From NCBI RefSeq assembly GCF_020618475.1, contig NZ_CP085337.1, positions 62,001 through 126,000 on the forward strand: DNA of 64,000 nucleotides, written 5' to 3'. Source of the stretch: Haladaptatus halobius. GTDB lineage: Archaea > Halobacteriota > Halobacteria > Halobacteriales > Haladaptataceae. Both the position numbers and the translations under genes were made by a program. Of the stretch, positions 17,973-26,378 are shown piece by piece. Position 1 is the stretch's first letter. Each line of letters starts with the position of its first letter. The notes beneath the pieces were generated by a model. That model was not told the DNA's origin. It made no database searches and worked only from the letters and a program-made list of their open reading frames with translations.

Positions 17973-18593
17973 TCAGTACGACCTGACGAGATCCATGTAG
18001 TAGCCCCAGTCCCAGTTGGAGCCGGGGTCGGTGTGAGTGCTCTCGGGAACTTGAGAGTGGGCGATGACGCCCCCGTTCGCCGGGTTCGCCGCGTCGTACG
18101 GAACGCTCGACGGGTGCTGCTTCGGCACGCCATACTGGTCGCAGAGCCAGCTAGTGAGCTTGGCCGACGCCCGATACTGTGCGTCTTCGTAGGTTCCGCT
18201 GACGTAGCCGCCGTGTTCGATGCCGACGGAGTAGGTGTTGTAATTCGACCCGCCCGCGTGCCACGCGATGTTGATGTCGCTGACGCTCTGGTACTTGTAG
18301 CCGTCTTGGGCGACGGTGTAGTGGGCGCTAACGTCGGCGTCGGGGTCTTGGAACCAGTTGACCGCGCTGCTGGCCGAGCCCTGCACGGTGTGGATGACGA
18401 CCCAGTCGATGTAGCCCGCGCCGCGATCCGCGGCCGTGTAATTACTTGAGTGGGCAGGTTCCCAGTCAACCGACGGCTTCGCTGCCGCGGTGCCACTCGT
18501 CAGTGCAGCCCCGCCGAGACCGGTTACGCCGACCGCACCGATACGCTTCAGGACGTCGCGTCGCGTCGAATCGCCGCTATTGTTCTCTTGCAT
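17973..18593 (-). CDS. Tat-exported N-acetylmuramoyl-L-alanine amidase (Amidase_2/PGRP fold)
   Basis: 206 aa from the ATG at 18593. Zinc amidase that would cut the bond between muramic acid and the peptide of bacterial peptidoglycan. Tat signal with Arg11-Arg12 and an Ala-rich hydrophobic stretch ending TAAAKP. Catalytic domain: VVIHTVQG (His68), SAHYTVAQDG, IEHGGYV, VIAHSQVP (His179) and HTDPG (Asp189); His68, His179 and Asp189 fit the zinc ligands. Starting 117 nt further upstream would bury the signal peptide, so it was rejected. Archaea lack peptidoglycan, so an exported enzyme of this kind would act on bacteria or their debris. Confidence 0.88.
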   Translation of the reverse strand: MQENNSGDSTRRDVLKRIGAVGVTGLGGAALTSGTAAAKPSVDWEPAHSSNYTAADRGAGYIDWVVIHTVQGSASSAVNWFQDPDADVSAHYTVAQDGYKYQSVSDINIAWHAGGSNYNTYSVGIEHGGYVSGTYEDAQYRASAKLTSWLCDQYGVPKQHPSSVPYDAANPANGGVIAHSQVPESTHTDPGSNWDWGYYMDLVRSY

Positions 18594-18916
18594 CGCAGCT
18601 ACACTATTAACCGGAATACACTTTAATTCAATACCTAGTATGATTGGCGTATATATCTCGGCAGATTTTCCGAGAAGTCGCCGATCGAGTTGTTCGGAGG
18701 GCTTCGGCACAGTATGCCCCTGTCGTGTGGTCTCCTATCTAACGGAACAGTCGGCGACGACAGGATACTGATTTTTCGAAGGTAGACACCCTATACGGAG
18801 GAAATAGCAAGCTATGCCTTCAGAAGATGCATCGGCGAGCGCGACGTGTTGATACCGACGAGCCGCTTATATTTTTATCACAAAGAATTTATACATGGAT
18901 TTTAACCGTTAAGGCA
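18594..18916. other. Divergent promoter region, 323 bp
   Basis: Between the amidase (minus) and the glycosyltransferase fusion (plus). Two AT-rich elements, 18869-18879 and 18888-18894, lie before the plus-strand gene. Nothing else recognised. Confidence 0.45.
18888..18894 (+). promoter_or_regulatory. TATA-like box for the glycosyltransferase fusion gene
   Basis: TTTATAC about 26 nt before the ATG at 18917; this selects that start rather than one 90 nt upstream. Confidence 0.5.
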
Positions 18917-20620
18917 ATGTCGCTTACGATCGCTATCGTCCACTACTGCGAGGGGGCTGGGCACGCGACACGGATGTTGGCGATTGCCGACGCTCTCGAA
19001 GCCGCTGGGGTTACGGTTCACATCGCCGGCGGTGGGGCTGGGGCTCATTTTGTCGATCTCAATGGGTACGACGCCTACGAACCGACAACCGTCGATTTTA
19101 TCGGTGATTACCAAGACAGAACGACGAGCGCTCTCGTCTCGGGGAGCGTCGTCGACAGCACTCGACGGATTTCCGAGCTAGTTGACTGGCTTCGAGATAT
19201 CGATCCGGATGCGGTGGTGACGGACGATATGTTTGCTGCGATGGCCGCTGTTCGTGTCCGTGTCCCGCAATACGTGATCAAACACGACCTGCCGGACGAT
19301 TACGAAAACCGCATCGAGCGGTTCGGTGCGCGATTTCACTGTTCGTTTCAGTCCGCTGCCGCACGAACGTTCTTCTACCCCGCTGTTTGGGAGCCAAGCT
19401 CCGCAGATTCCAAGAAAGCGATACACGTTCCACCTCTAGCCCTCGAAGGCTCGGACAACAACGTTCCCGGCGATCTCGACGTTGTCGTCGTTCCGAGCCA
19501 CTATTCCGATCTCGATGCGGTCGCAGAGCGGCTCGCCGCCCGCGGGAAAACGGTCGCTAATGTCGGTTCCGAGGAATGGGAACCAGTTCCAGCACTCCTC
19601 CCCTACCTCCGCGCGGCCGACGTGGTCGTTTGTTCGGGATACTCAACGGTGATGGAAGCAGCGGTAGCGGGAACTCCCTGCGTAGTTCTACCAGCTACCA
19701 GTGAACAGGAGGGTGTCGCTCGTCGACTTCACGATCTGCGTGGCTTTACAGTGGTCGACGATGTGGACGCTGCCGTCGCCGCTGCGAAGACACCGTTCCC
19801 GCCCCCTGAGTACGAAAACGGGGCATCGGTGATTGCGGAGGATGTGCTTGCGGATTTGAGATCCCGACGCCGTCCGACACGGAGTAGCGACCGGAAGCTG
19901 ACACGACGAGGAGTGCTTCGCGGCGCGGTAGCGGTCGGTACGGCCGTGGCCGGAACGACTGCGGTGTCAGCAGCGGATGGACGAAAATCCTACCACTTTC
20001 GGAGCGTTCGGTCAGCCGACCGGTCGGTCGGACGCGCGGACGCTGCGGCGGCCCTACAGCAGTATCGCGAGCGATACGGCGGTGAGTGGCCTACGGAACT
20101 CCGCGACTTAAACAACGATCGTTTCGATGGCGCAACGTCGGACGTAACGCACCTCAATGAATTGTTCAAGCGTACTACCGGCCGGGCGACGGTTCGTGCG
20201 ATGCAGGTGACGTTTGCGCTCGACAATGACACCGCCGACTACCGCCATTGGCTCTGGCTCGGGGTCGACACCACCGATGCTAACGTTCGAACGGGTGTTC
20301 TACGAAGGCGACCAACCGAACTTGGATCACGACACGTCCGAATATCGTTTGCACCCTCGGCTGGCAGAGTCGAAAGAGTGCACGTCGCCACTGCCACGGA
20401 AACAACTACGAATTCCTTTACAGCGTTTCTGCCGGGCGAAACACCACCGAACCATCCGGCTGGGAAGCCACCGGAGGGTGCGGCGTCGCTCGTCTGGCGT
20501 GGGGGCGATGCCCGTCTCGTTTCGCTCCTCGGCATGTGTGAAACGTCCATGCCGGAATCGACGGATTGGACAGGGTCGCAGTGGCAATTCGTGGGTGATT
20601 TCAGGCCGAAGCTCTCCTAA
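18917..20620 (+). CDS. Glycosyltransferase (GT28/MurG-like) fused in frame to an internal Tat signal and an unknown domain
   Basis: 567 aa as one frame. Residues 1-305 look like a GT-B nucleotide-sugar transferase: YCEGAGHATRMLAIADAL at the N-terminus and the donor-site block CSGYSTVMEAAVAGTPCVVLP. Then comes a basic linker and, at 330-331, a perfect Tat motif (LTRRGVLRG) with an Ala/Val-rich hydrophobic core ending in AVSAADG, followed by about 215 residues of unknown function. An in-frame GTG at 19844 (residue 310) sits 20 codons before the Arg pair, so a second, separately exported protein may start there. Around 20275-20350 this frame becomes Arg-rich with poor codon use while the next frame looks coding (FERVFYEGDQPN), suggesting two compensating frameshifts. 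Confidence 0.75.
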   Translation: MSLTIAIVHYCEGAGHATRMLAIADALEAAGVTVHIAGGGAGAHFVDLNGYDAYEPTTVDFIGDYQDRTTSALVSGSVVDSTRRISELVDWLRDIDPDAVVTDDMFAAMAAVRVRVPQYVIKHDLPDDYENRIERFGARFHCSFQSAAARTFFYPAVWEPSSADSKKAIHVPPLALEGSDNNVPGDLDVVVVPSHYSDLDAVAERLAARGKTVANVGSEEWEPVPALLPYLRAADVVVCSGYSTVMEAAVAGTPCVVLPATSEQEGVARRLHDLRGFTVVDDVDAAVAAAKTPFPPPEYENGASVIAEDVLADLRSRRRPTRSSDRKLTRRGVLRGAVAVGTAVAGTTAVSAADGRKSYHFRSVRSADRSVGRADAAAALQQYRERYGGEWPTELRDLNNDRFDGATSDVTHLNELFKRTTGRATVRAMQVTFALDNDTADYRHWLWLGVDTTDANVRTGVLRRRPTELGSRHVRISFAPSAGRVERVHVATATETTTNSFTAFLPGETPPNHPAGKPPEGAASLVWRGGDARLVSLLGMCETSMPESTDWTGSQWQFVGDFRPKLS

Positions 20621-20653
20621 TTCTTTGAGGGGCTTTTCGTGGATGTGCTTATT

Positions 20654-21004
20654 TCACGGAGACTTCACGTATCCGTATCCTTCATCCTGCAATCGCGCAA
20701 GTTCACCGGACCCCGACGGAACACCTTCGACACCGGGAAGCAAATCGTCGTCCGTCGCCCCCATTCCTCGGAGTGCATTGCGGCACGCACGAAGCGAGAC
20801 GTCTTGCTTGCGGAGATCTTCAACCATCTTGGAATTCGCTGCAGTTGCCCTCACAAACATTCGTACTCCTGCCCCGTTTGCGACGATTGCCACATCGTCG
20901 TCTGGCGATGAGACGGAATCGTCAGCGATGAGATTCAGTGCGTTCACCATCGCCTCTTGATGGTCTGCAGGCTGAGCACTCGATACGTGGAACACTGTTT
21001 TCAT
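20654..21004 (-). CDS. DsrE-family protein
   Basis: 116 aa. Small Rossmann-like DsrE/DsrF fold proteins take part in sulfur transfer or have unknown roles. Pattern: MKTVFHVSS start, AMVNALNLIAD helix, VAIVANGAGV strand and turn, then ATAANSKMVEDLRKQDVSLRACRNALRGMG with one Cys in the position where the fold often carries a reactive Cys, and a C-terminal VPSGSGELARLQDEGYGYVK typical of the family. Cytoplasmic. It is convergent with the glycosyltransferase fusion and shows no operon partner. Confidence 0.82.
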   Translation of the reverse strand: MKTVFHVSSAQPADHQEAMVNALNLIADDSVSSPDDDVAIVANGAGVRMFVRATAANSKMVEDLRKQDVSLRACRNALRGMGATDDDLLPGVEGVPSGSGELARLQDEGYGYVKSP

Positions 21005-21559
21005 CCTCTAGCGTCACATCCCGATTCTCCATAATCGTTGGCGCTTTTTCTTTCTCCGCTATCGATCGAACGCCTTGGAAGAACTAACACAGTCTGCAGC
21101 GTACGCCTACGAGGGAAAGAAATGATTGACTCGTCGTCCGGAGAGTATACTCCGTTTCTCCCACAGGAAGATGTCCCGCATAGTCGGGAAGTTGTTGGCG
21201 ATGACCCTACCCGAGTTGTGTGCGTTACCGCCCTACCAGAACCAGAGAATTAGCCTGGCGAGACGTAGCCCTCATTCGCTTCGATGTAATCAGCGGTCAT
21301 CCGGCCGAAGATGCATGTACCGACGTCTACAAGCCATATTCCACAGGGAACAGATTCTTGAGCTGTCAACGCCTACGTCTCGCCTGCCGAATTCCACGGT
21401 GTTCGTGGGGACTAAAGTCTCACGCGACACTCGCGCGGTCGTACACTGACGAGAACACATTGGGAGTGGGAGCGTTCCGAGGGTATCGTTCGTATTTTCA
21501 TATCCGGAGAGGCTATCAGAGTGATTTTTTGCTCTCCGACTCGCACGGGAGTGGTCGCG
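21005..21559. other. Non-coding or decayed region beside an IS relic
   Basis: About 550 bp with only short frames lacking coding-like composition. It may include the scrambled 3' part of the transposase relic that follows, but I cannot align it. Confidence 0.4.
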
Positions 21560-21990
21560 CGTTCCAAAATAAATTACGAGTTTCATGTGAGGAAACGGAA
21601 CGCGCTCGTGCGTGAGTATTCCACATCGAACTGTTCTTCCAAAAGGCGTTGGACGAGTGCCGTATTCCATTCTTCAGCGTCGTATCCGGCGCTTTCGGGC
21701 AATCCTTCCAGTACTTTATGGACTTCAGTTCGTTCTTCGTGATCGAGTTTTGGCGGTTGACCGGGACAAGACGCATTGCTGGCCGCTTTTTCGATTGAGT
21801 CTTCATCGAATCGTTGAAGCCAATTGTAGACCATTTTCCGGGAGAATCCGTACCACTAGACTAACTCCGTCTGTGTGACACCCTGTTTGTACGCGAAAGC
21901 GACCATGAGCCGCTTCGTTGCTTGGACTTCCTTCGCGTCACCAAGTGCCTCTCGGAGTTCGTTCACCGAGATGTTCTCCAAATGGGTCAT
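21560..21990 (-). pseudogene. IS630-type transposase relic (copy 1), N-terminal part with in-frame stop
   Basis: Reading from ATG at 21990 gives the haloarchaeal IS630-type N-terminus (MTHLENISVNELREAL, then a helix-turn-helix), broken by TAG at 21856-21858 (codon 45) and continuing in the same frame (WYGFSRKMVYNWLQRF, LVQRLLEEQFDVEYSRTSA) until 21583. The DDE catalytic half is missing or unrecognisable. The same family occurs as a second, more decayed relic at 46745-47166; both share a TTCCAAAATAAATTAC stretch after the point where homology to the transposase ends. Confidence 0.75.
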
Positions 21991-22397
21991 TACGGCACAC
22001 AATGAAATCTTCGTGTAAATAATTTTGGGACAAAGAGGGAGAGGGAACTTCTAATTTTTCTGTCAACTGCTGCGATGATAGACCGTGAAAACAGTTCGTT
22101 ACGAATCCTTAGTAGTTTCAGAGTTCTCAAAATCTGTTACATTCATAGCTTTGTAATGGATAACCGTCGAACGAGAACAATTGCTTCTGAACGAACCGCG
22201 ATGAACTCGTCAATTTGCGCTCGTGTTGACTAAATCGAAGCAAAACGGTCGAGCATTACGAAACACGCCTTCAACTTGTACGTCATCTCCAAAGACGAAT
22301 CTCTGCTAATTTCCGAGAATACGATAGTTTTGGATCGAGTCAAGGCGGATTTTTTCCGAGAGCGAATTGCTCACGATACGTAAACACGATTCGGCCG
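21991..22397. other. Intergenic region between two gene relics
   Basis: About 400 AT-rich bases with no recognised gene, repeat or site. Confidence 0.4.
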
Positions 22398-22874
22398 ATG
22401 CGTAGTGGAGTTTGGACAAGCATTCTTATACGAGGCCTTTGCCGAGCGGACGGTATCGATGCGGGTCAAACCGACTCCGTGACGGGGCTCCAGGAACTCT
22501 TCAACGAAGGCGGGACGATCAATGGACTAGCGGTACGCATCAACGACGTGACGCTTGAGGTTGGCGTTGCGACCAATCCAAATCCGAAAACGGTCTCCAG
22601 TTCGTTTAGCCGGACGGATTGGGCGCACGTCGCGGTCGTCTTCGACAACGGCGCTCTCAGGCTCTACGATGATGTTACCAACGTCGCGTAAGGGTCGGAT
22701 GTTGGCTACGATACCATTGCAGAACACATTGCCAGCGGTAACATCGGTAGCGCCAGCATCACTGACGTCTGGGGCTCCGATACCGCCTTCTTCGGCGGAC
22801 ACATCGATGCCACGACCATCCAAAGTTGGGCACTCTCGGCCGACGAAATATCGATGGTATCACAAATGTTCTGA
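22398..22874 (+). pseudogene. LamG/concanavalin-like domain relic
   Basis: A frame of 97 codons with the strand pattern of a LamG jelly roll (DWAHVAVVFDNGALRLYDD) stops at a TAA at 22689-22691, and the same frame then continues as GYDTIAEHIASGNIGS to FFGGHIDATTIQSWALSADEI, ending at TGA 22872-22874. This is the usual LamG ending (variation on DEVRIYDRALSxxEI). It resembles the LamG modules inside the GH2 beta-galactosidase at 26379 in kind, not closely in sequence. Probably the remains of another secreted glycan-active protein next to the IS relic. Confidence 0.6.
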
Positions 22875-23114
22875 GCACAGAAGCGGTGTTGCCGAAAGCA
22901 CGAGACGATACCAGAGGTTCATGATGTTCACTTACTGTGAACATTTCACATCGACGGAGCGCGGTTCGATCGCATATTACCGAGGTTTTCCGAGGGTAAC
23001 GTAGTCCGCGACACCCACCGTCGAATCGGGGTGGAACCTGAAGAACACGCGTTACGCACGAACCAACATAAAAATCCCATCGAACTATCGCTGACGTACT
23101 GTTTGCAGCGATAG

Positions 23115-23876
23115 TTATGCCGTGAGATAATCGTTTTCGACCGACTTAGCCGTACCTACGACGAGACCCGTAACGTCTTCCTCAAGTCGTTTTCCGGTCA
23201 TCTCTTGCATCAATCCCGTCACGCTAACTGCTCCGATAGCACGATTATTCGAATCTACGATAGGCGACCCGACGCACTGATACCCCTTCGAAAACTCCTC
23301 GCGGTCGAAGGCGACGCGCCGATCCCGTACGGACTGCAGTTCGCTCTCCAACGCTTCGCGGTCGGTTATCGTTTTTTCGGTTCTCGCGGGGAGTCCAATT
23401 TCCCGTAATATCATATCACGCTCCTCGTCCGTAAGGTACGCCAAAATCGCCTTCCCGCCTGCAGTGGCGTGGAGCGGTACTTTCGAGAACTTCGGCATCG
23501 GCGGTTCTTCCTTCTCTGTCGCGTTGATCTGGTCGGCGTACACACCGTACCCGTTCTCGTAGATCACGAAGTTCGCTATTTTCCCCGTCATCTGCGCCAG
23601 GTTCTTGATTGCCGGTTCGGCGATGTGAATCAGATTCCGTTCTCGTGCACACGCGCCGAACTGCTGAAATGTAAGACTGACGTGGTACGTCGTGTTCTCC
23701 TTCACGAGATAGCCAAGTCGCATGAGCGTCATCACGTGTTTATAGACGGCACCCTTCGAAAGATCGAGCTGTCGCGCAAGCTCAGTCACCCCAGCTCCGT
23801 CACGTTCGCGTATCGCTTCGAGAATAGCGAAGCTTGTTTTCGTGGCTTTTACTTCTTGGAAATCAGCTGGAGTCAT
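23115..23876 (-). CDS. IclR-family transcriptional regulator (galactonate module)
   Basis: 253 aa from the ATG at 23876. Winged HTH (GVTELARQLDLSKGAVYKHV) followed by the IclR effector domain (PLHATAGGKAILAYLT, GYQCVGSPIVDSNNRAIGAVSV). An upstream ATG at 23906 overlaps the TATA-like box 23905-23913 and would therefore lie before the transcription start, so 23876 is chosen. Last gene of the minus-strand set dgoD-SDR-iclR, 198 nt after the SDR; likely senses galactonate or its product and controls this set and perhaps the beta-galactosidase. Confidence 0.9.
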   Translation of the reverse strand: MTPADFQEVKATKTSFAILEAIRERDGAGVTELARQLDLSKGAVYKHVMTLMRLGYLVKENTTYHVSLTFQQFGACARERNLIHIAEPAIKNLAQMTGKIANFVIYENGYGVYADQINATEKEEPPMPKFSKVPLHATAGGKAILAYLTDEERDMILREIGLPARTEKTITDREALESELQSVRDRRVAFDREEFSKGYQCVGSPIVDSNNRAIGAVSVTGLMQEMTGKRLEEDVTGLVVGTAKSVENDYLTA

Positions 23877-23904
23877 TGGTACCAAAGGGGTATGGCCATC
23901 CCAC

Positions 23905-23913
23905 ATATTTAAT
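23905..23913 (-). promoter_or_regulatory. TATA-like box for the IclR gene at 23115
   Basis: Minus strand ATTAAATAT, about 32 nt before ATG 23876 and touching the alternative ATG at 23906. Confidence 0.5.
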
Positions 23914-24074
23914 CCTGTTCACTAATCGGAAACATCTACGTCTGTAGCGGTCGGATTATCGTCCTAACCAGTCGGGACTATTCCGATCAGAGTAACTGAG
24001 ACGACGGGTGCTGGAAAATATTCACAATAAGTAAACGACTGGGAGGAAACATTCGGGCAATCGCGGCGACGAAA

Positions 24075-24881
24075 TCAACGTTCGAAACGAGAGCTGTAGT
24101 TTAGGAACGAATCGTCCTCCATAACCGCCGTGCGACCACCATCAACGAGAAGGTTCTCACCCGTCATGAACGCCGCATCGTCGCTGGCGAGGAAGGCGAC
24201 GACGCCTGCTACGTCCTTTGGCGTTCCGATTCGACCGAGTGGATGGATCGATTCGACGCGTTCGCGGTCGGTTTCCGTGAGTTCTTCGTGCGTTCGCGCT
24301 ACTTCGACCCAGCCGGGATTCACGGTGTTAGCCCGGATTCCGAGCGGCCCGAGTTCGACTGCGAACGCTCGGGTCATACCGTTGATTCCCGCCTTCACCG
24401 CGTTATAGGGGAAGGTTCCGGGCATCGTTAGGAACGCGTGGTTCGAGGAGATATTGATGATACTTCCACCGCTAGGCATATGCTCGACGGCGTGCTTCAC
24501 GGTGAGCCAGTACGCGCGAAAATCCGTTTCGAGAACGAATTGCCAATCTTCGAGAGTCGCCTCAGACAACGTCGTGTTCGTCTGTACGGCGGCGTTGTTG
24601 ACGACGGTCGTGACCGAGCCGTACTCTTCGACGGTTGCTGTGACGAGTTGCTCGATGTCGTCCGGTTCGCGCATATCTGCGCGGACGAACGTCACTCGAC
24701 TGTCGTTCTCCCGAATGGTCTCAACGACGGTTTCACCTTCGGCCCGAGTACGACCGGAAACGACGACGGACGCACCCTCCGCGGCGAGGCGTTTCGCAAT
24801 ACCAGCCCCGATACCGCGCGTTGAGCCGGTGACCAGCGCGACATCTCCTTCGAGTCGGTTCGGAGAGGCCGATCCGTCCAT
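24075..24881 (-). CDS. SDR-family oxidoreductase, candidate sugar (galactose) 1-dehydrogenase
   Basis: 268 aa from the ATG at 24881. Classical SDR: TGSTRGIG cofactor motif near residue 17, NNAA at about 93, catalytic Ser in NISSNHAF and Tyr-x-x-x-Lys in PYNAVKAG, and a long-form C-terminus. The start lies 2 nt after the stop of the galactonate dehydratase frame and follows GGAGTGGTGA, so the two genes are translationally coupled. Oxidation of galactose to galactonolactone would feed DgoD directly; this role is inferred from position, and other sugar or polyol substrates remain possible. Confidence 0.87.
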   Translation of the reverse strand: MDGSASPNRLEGDVALVTGSTRGIGAGIAKRLAAEGASVVVSGRTRAEGETVVETIRENDSRVTFVRADMREPDDIEQLVTATVEEYGSVTTVVNNAAVQTNTTLSEATLEDWQFVLETDFRAYWLTVKHAVEHMPSGGSIINISSNHAFLTMPGTFPYNAVKAGINGMTRAFAVELGPLGIRANTVNPGWVEVARTHEELTETDRERVESIHPLGRIGTPKDVAGVVAFLASDDAAFMTGENLLVDGGRTAVMEDDSFLNYSSRFER

Positions 24882-24883
24882 GG

Positions 24884-26039
24884 TCACCACTCCGCGACGC
24901 TTCCATCGTCGTGTCGCCAAACGGGGTTGTGCCAATTGACCGTCCGTTCTGCTTGCTCTTCGATGTACGATTCGTTGAGGTCGATACCGAGTCCAGGTGC
25001 GCTCGGGACGTCGACGTAGCCGTCGTGGTAATCGAAAACTTTCGTATCGACGAGATAATCGAGGACGTCACTGGTCTGATTGTAGTGGATATTCAAGCTC
25101 TGTTCTTGGATAAGCGCGTTCGGCGAGCAGGTGTCCACGTGGATGCACGAAGCGAGCGCGATGGGCCCGAGCGGGCAGTGCGGCGCGAGCGCGACGTCGT
25201 AGGCTTCGGCCATCGAAGCGATCTTTTTTACCTCGGTAATTCCGCCGGCGTGCGATAGGTCGGGTTGGATAACGTCTACGGTACCCTGCTCGAAAATAGC
25301 CTTGAAATCCCACCGCGAGAACATACGTTCCCCCGTTGCGATAGGAATCGTCGTTTGAGCCGCGATTTCCGGAAGTGCGTCATTATGCTCGGGGAGAACG
25401 GGTTCCTCGATAAACATTGGTTCATAGGGTTCGAGTGATTTCGCCAATCGCTTGGCCATCGGCTTGGCAACACGACCGTGGAAGTCGACGCCAATGTCCA
25501 CGTTTGGCCCCACCTCCTCTCGGACGGTTCGCAATCGTTCTTCCGCCTCCTGTACAACGGCAGGCGAATCGACACGCCGAATTTCAGAGGTGGCGTTCAT
25601 TTTTCAGGGCACTGAATCCTTCGTCGACCTTTTCGGCGGCGGCCTCCCCGACTTCCGAGGGACGATCACCGCCGATCCACTGATAGACTTGGATGCGGTC
25701 GCGGGCGCGACCGCCAAGCAGTTCGTAGATCGGTGCGCCGAGAAGCTTCCCCTTGATATCCCACAATGCTTGATCGATTCCCGCGATGGCGCTCATCAGG
25801 ACGGGACCGCCTCGGTAGAACCCACCGCGGTACATTCGTTGCCAGTGATCCTCGATTCGGTGGGGATCCTTGCCAAGCAGATAGTTGTCGATCAGGTCTT
25901 CCACCGCCGCGCGGACGGTTTTTGCACGCCCCTCGACGATGGGTTCGCCCCAGCCGACAACACCGTCGCTCGTTTTAATACGCAGGAACAGCCAGCGTGG
26001 CGGTACTTCGTACAGATCGTAATCCACGATTTCGGTCAT
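24884..26039 (-). pseudogene. dgoD: D-galactonate dehydratase, interrupted by a one-base frameshift
   Basis: Two frames make one enolase-superfamily enzyme: 26039-25584 (N-terminal capping half, PPRWLFLRIKTSDGVVGWGE, GGFYRGGPVLMSAIAG) and 25600-24884 (barrel half: VDFHGR, FIEEPVLPE, GERMFSRWDF, PDLSHAGGITE, LAPHCPLGPIAL, and the ending WRHDDGSVAEW). These blocks match E. coli DgoD nearly word for word. Removing one base from the five-T run at 25600-25604 (A-run on the coding strand) restores a 384-aa protein, the family's normal length. Dehydrates D-galactonate to 2-keto-3-deoxy-D-galactonate. Either a true mutation, a sequencing error, or A-run slippage; all catalytic residues are kept. Confidence 0.9.
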
Positions 26040-26378
26040 CTTTACCAGGGCTCTGAATTGTATTTTTACCGTCCATGCGATGAATCTTTCGATTGTTTCA
26101 TAAATTTTGAACGATGGCTTGAAGTTAGGCGTTCATAGCACGATCGCCGTTCGTACAGTAGAGAGGCCGTACTTCCGAATATCAGATGGCGGGATAAATG
26201 AATGAGATGCGGTACTAAAGCTGACTAGCTAATCAGGCATTTTTTGACACACTAATACCATATACACGAATTTCCTCTATCCCTATTACTAAGTACGGAA
26301 CAATAGAATAGAAGAGTAGAAGTGAGGCATACGATACCAAGCGGCATTGGCTACTAATCGATCCAAAAATTAACAGAC
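26040..26378. other. Divergent promoter region between dgoD and the beta-galactosidase gene, 339 bp
   Basis: AT-rich, with several TATA-like stretches but none placed well enough to call. A shared regulator binding site here is plausible; I could not pick out a clear palindrome. Confidence 0.45.

Noticed and set aside
24911..25258. Plus-strand frame over dgoD
   Set aside because: Shadow of the strongly conserved galactonate dehydratase.
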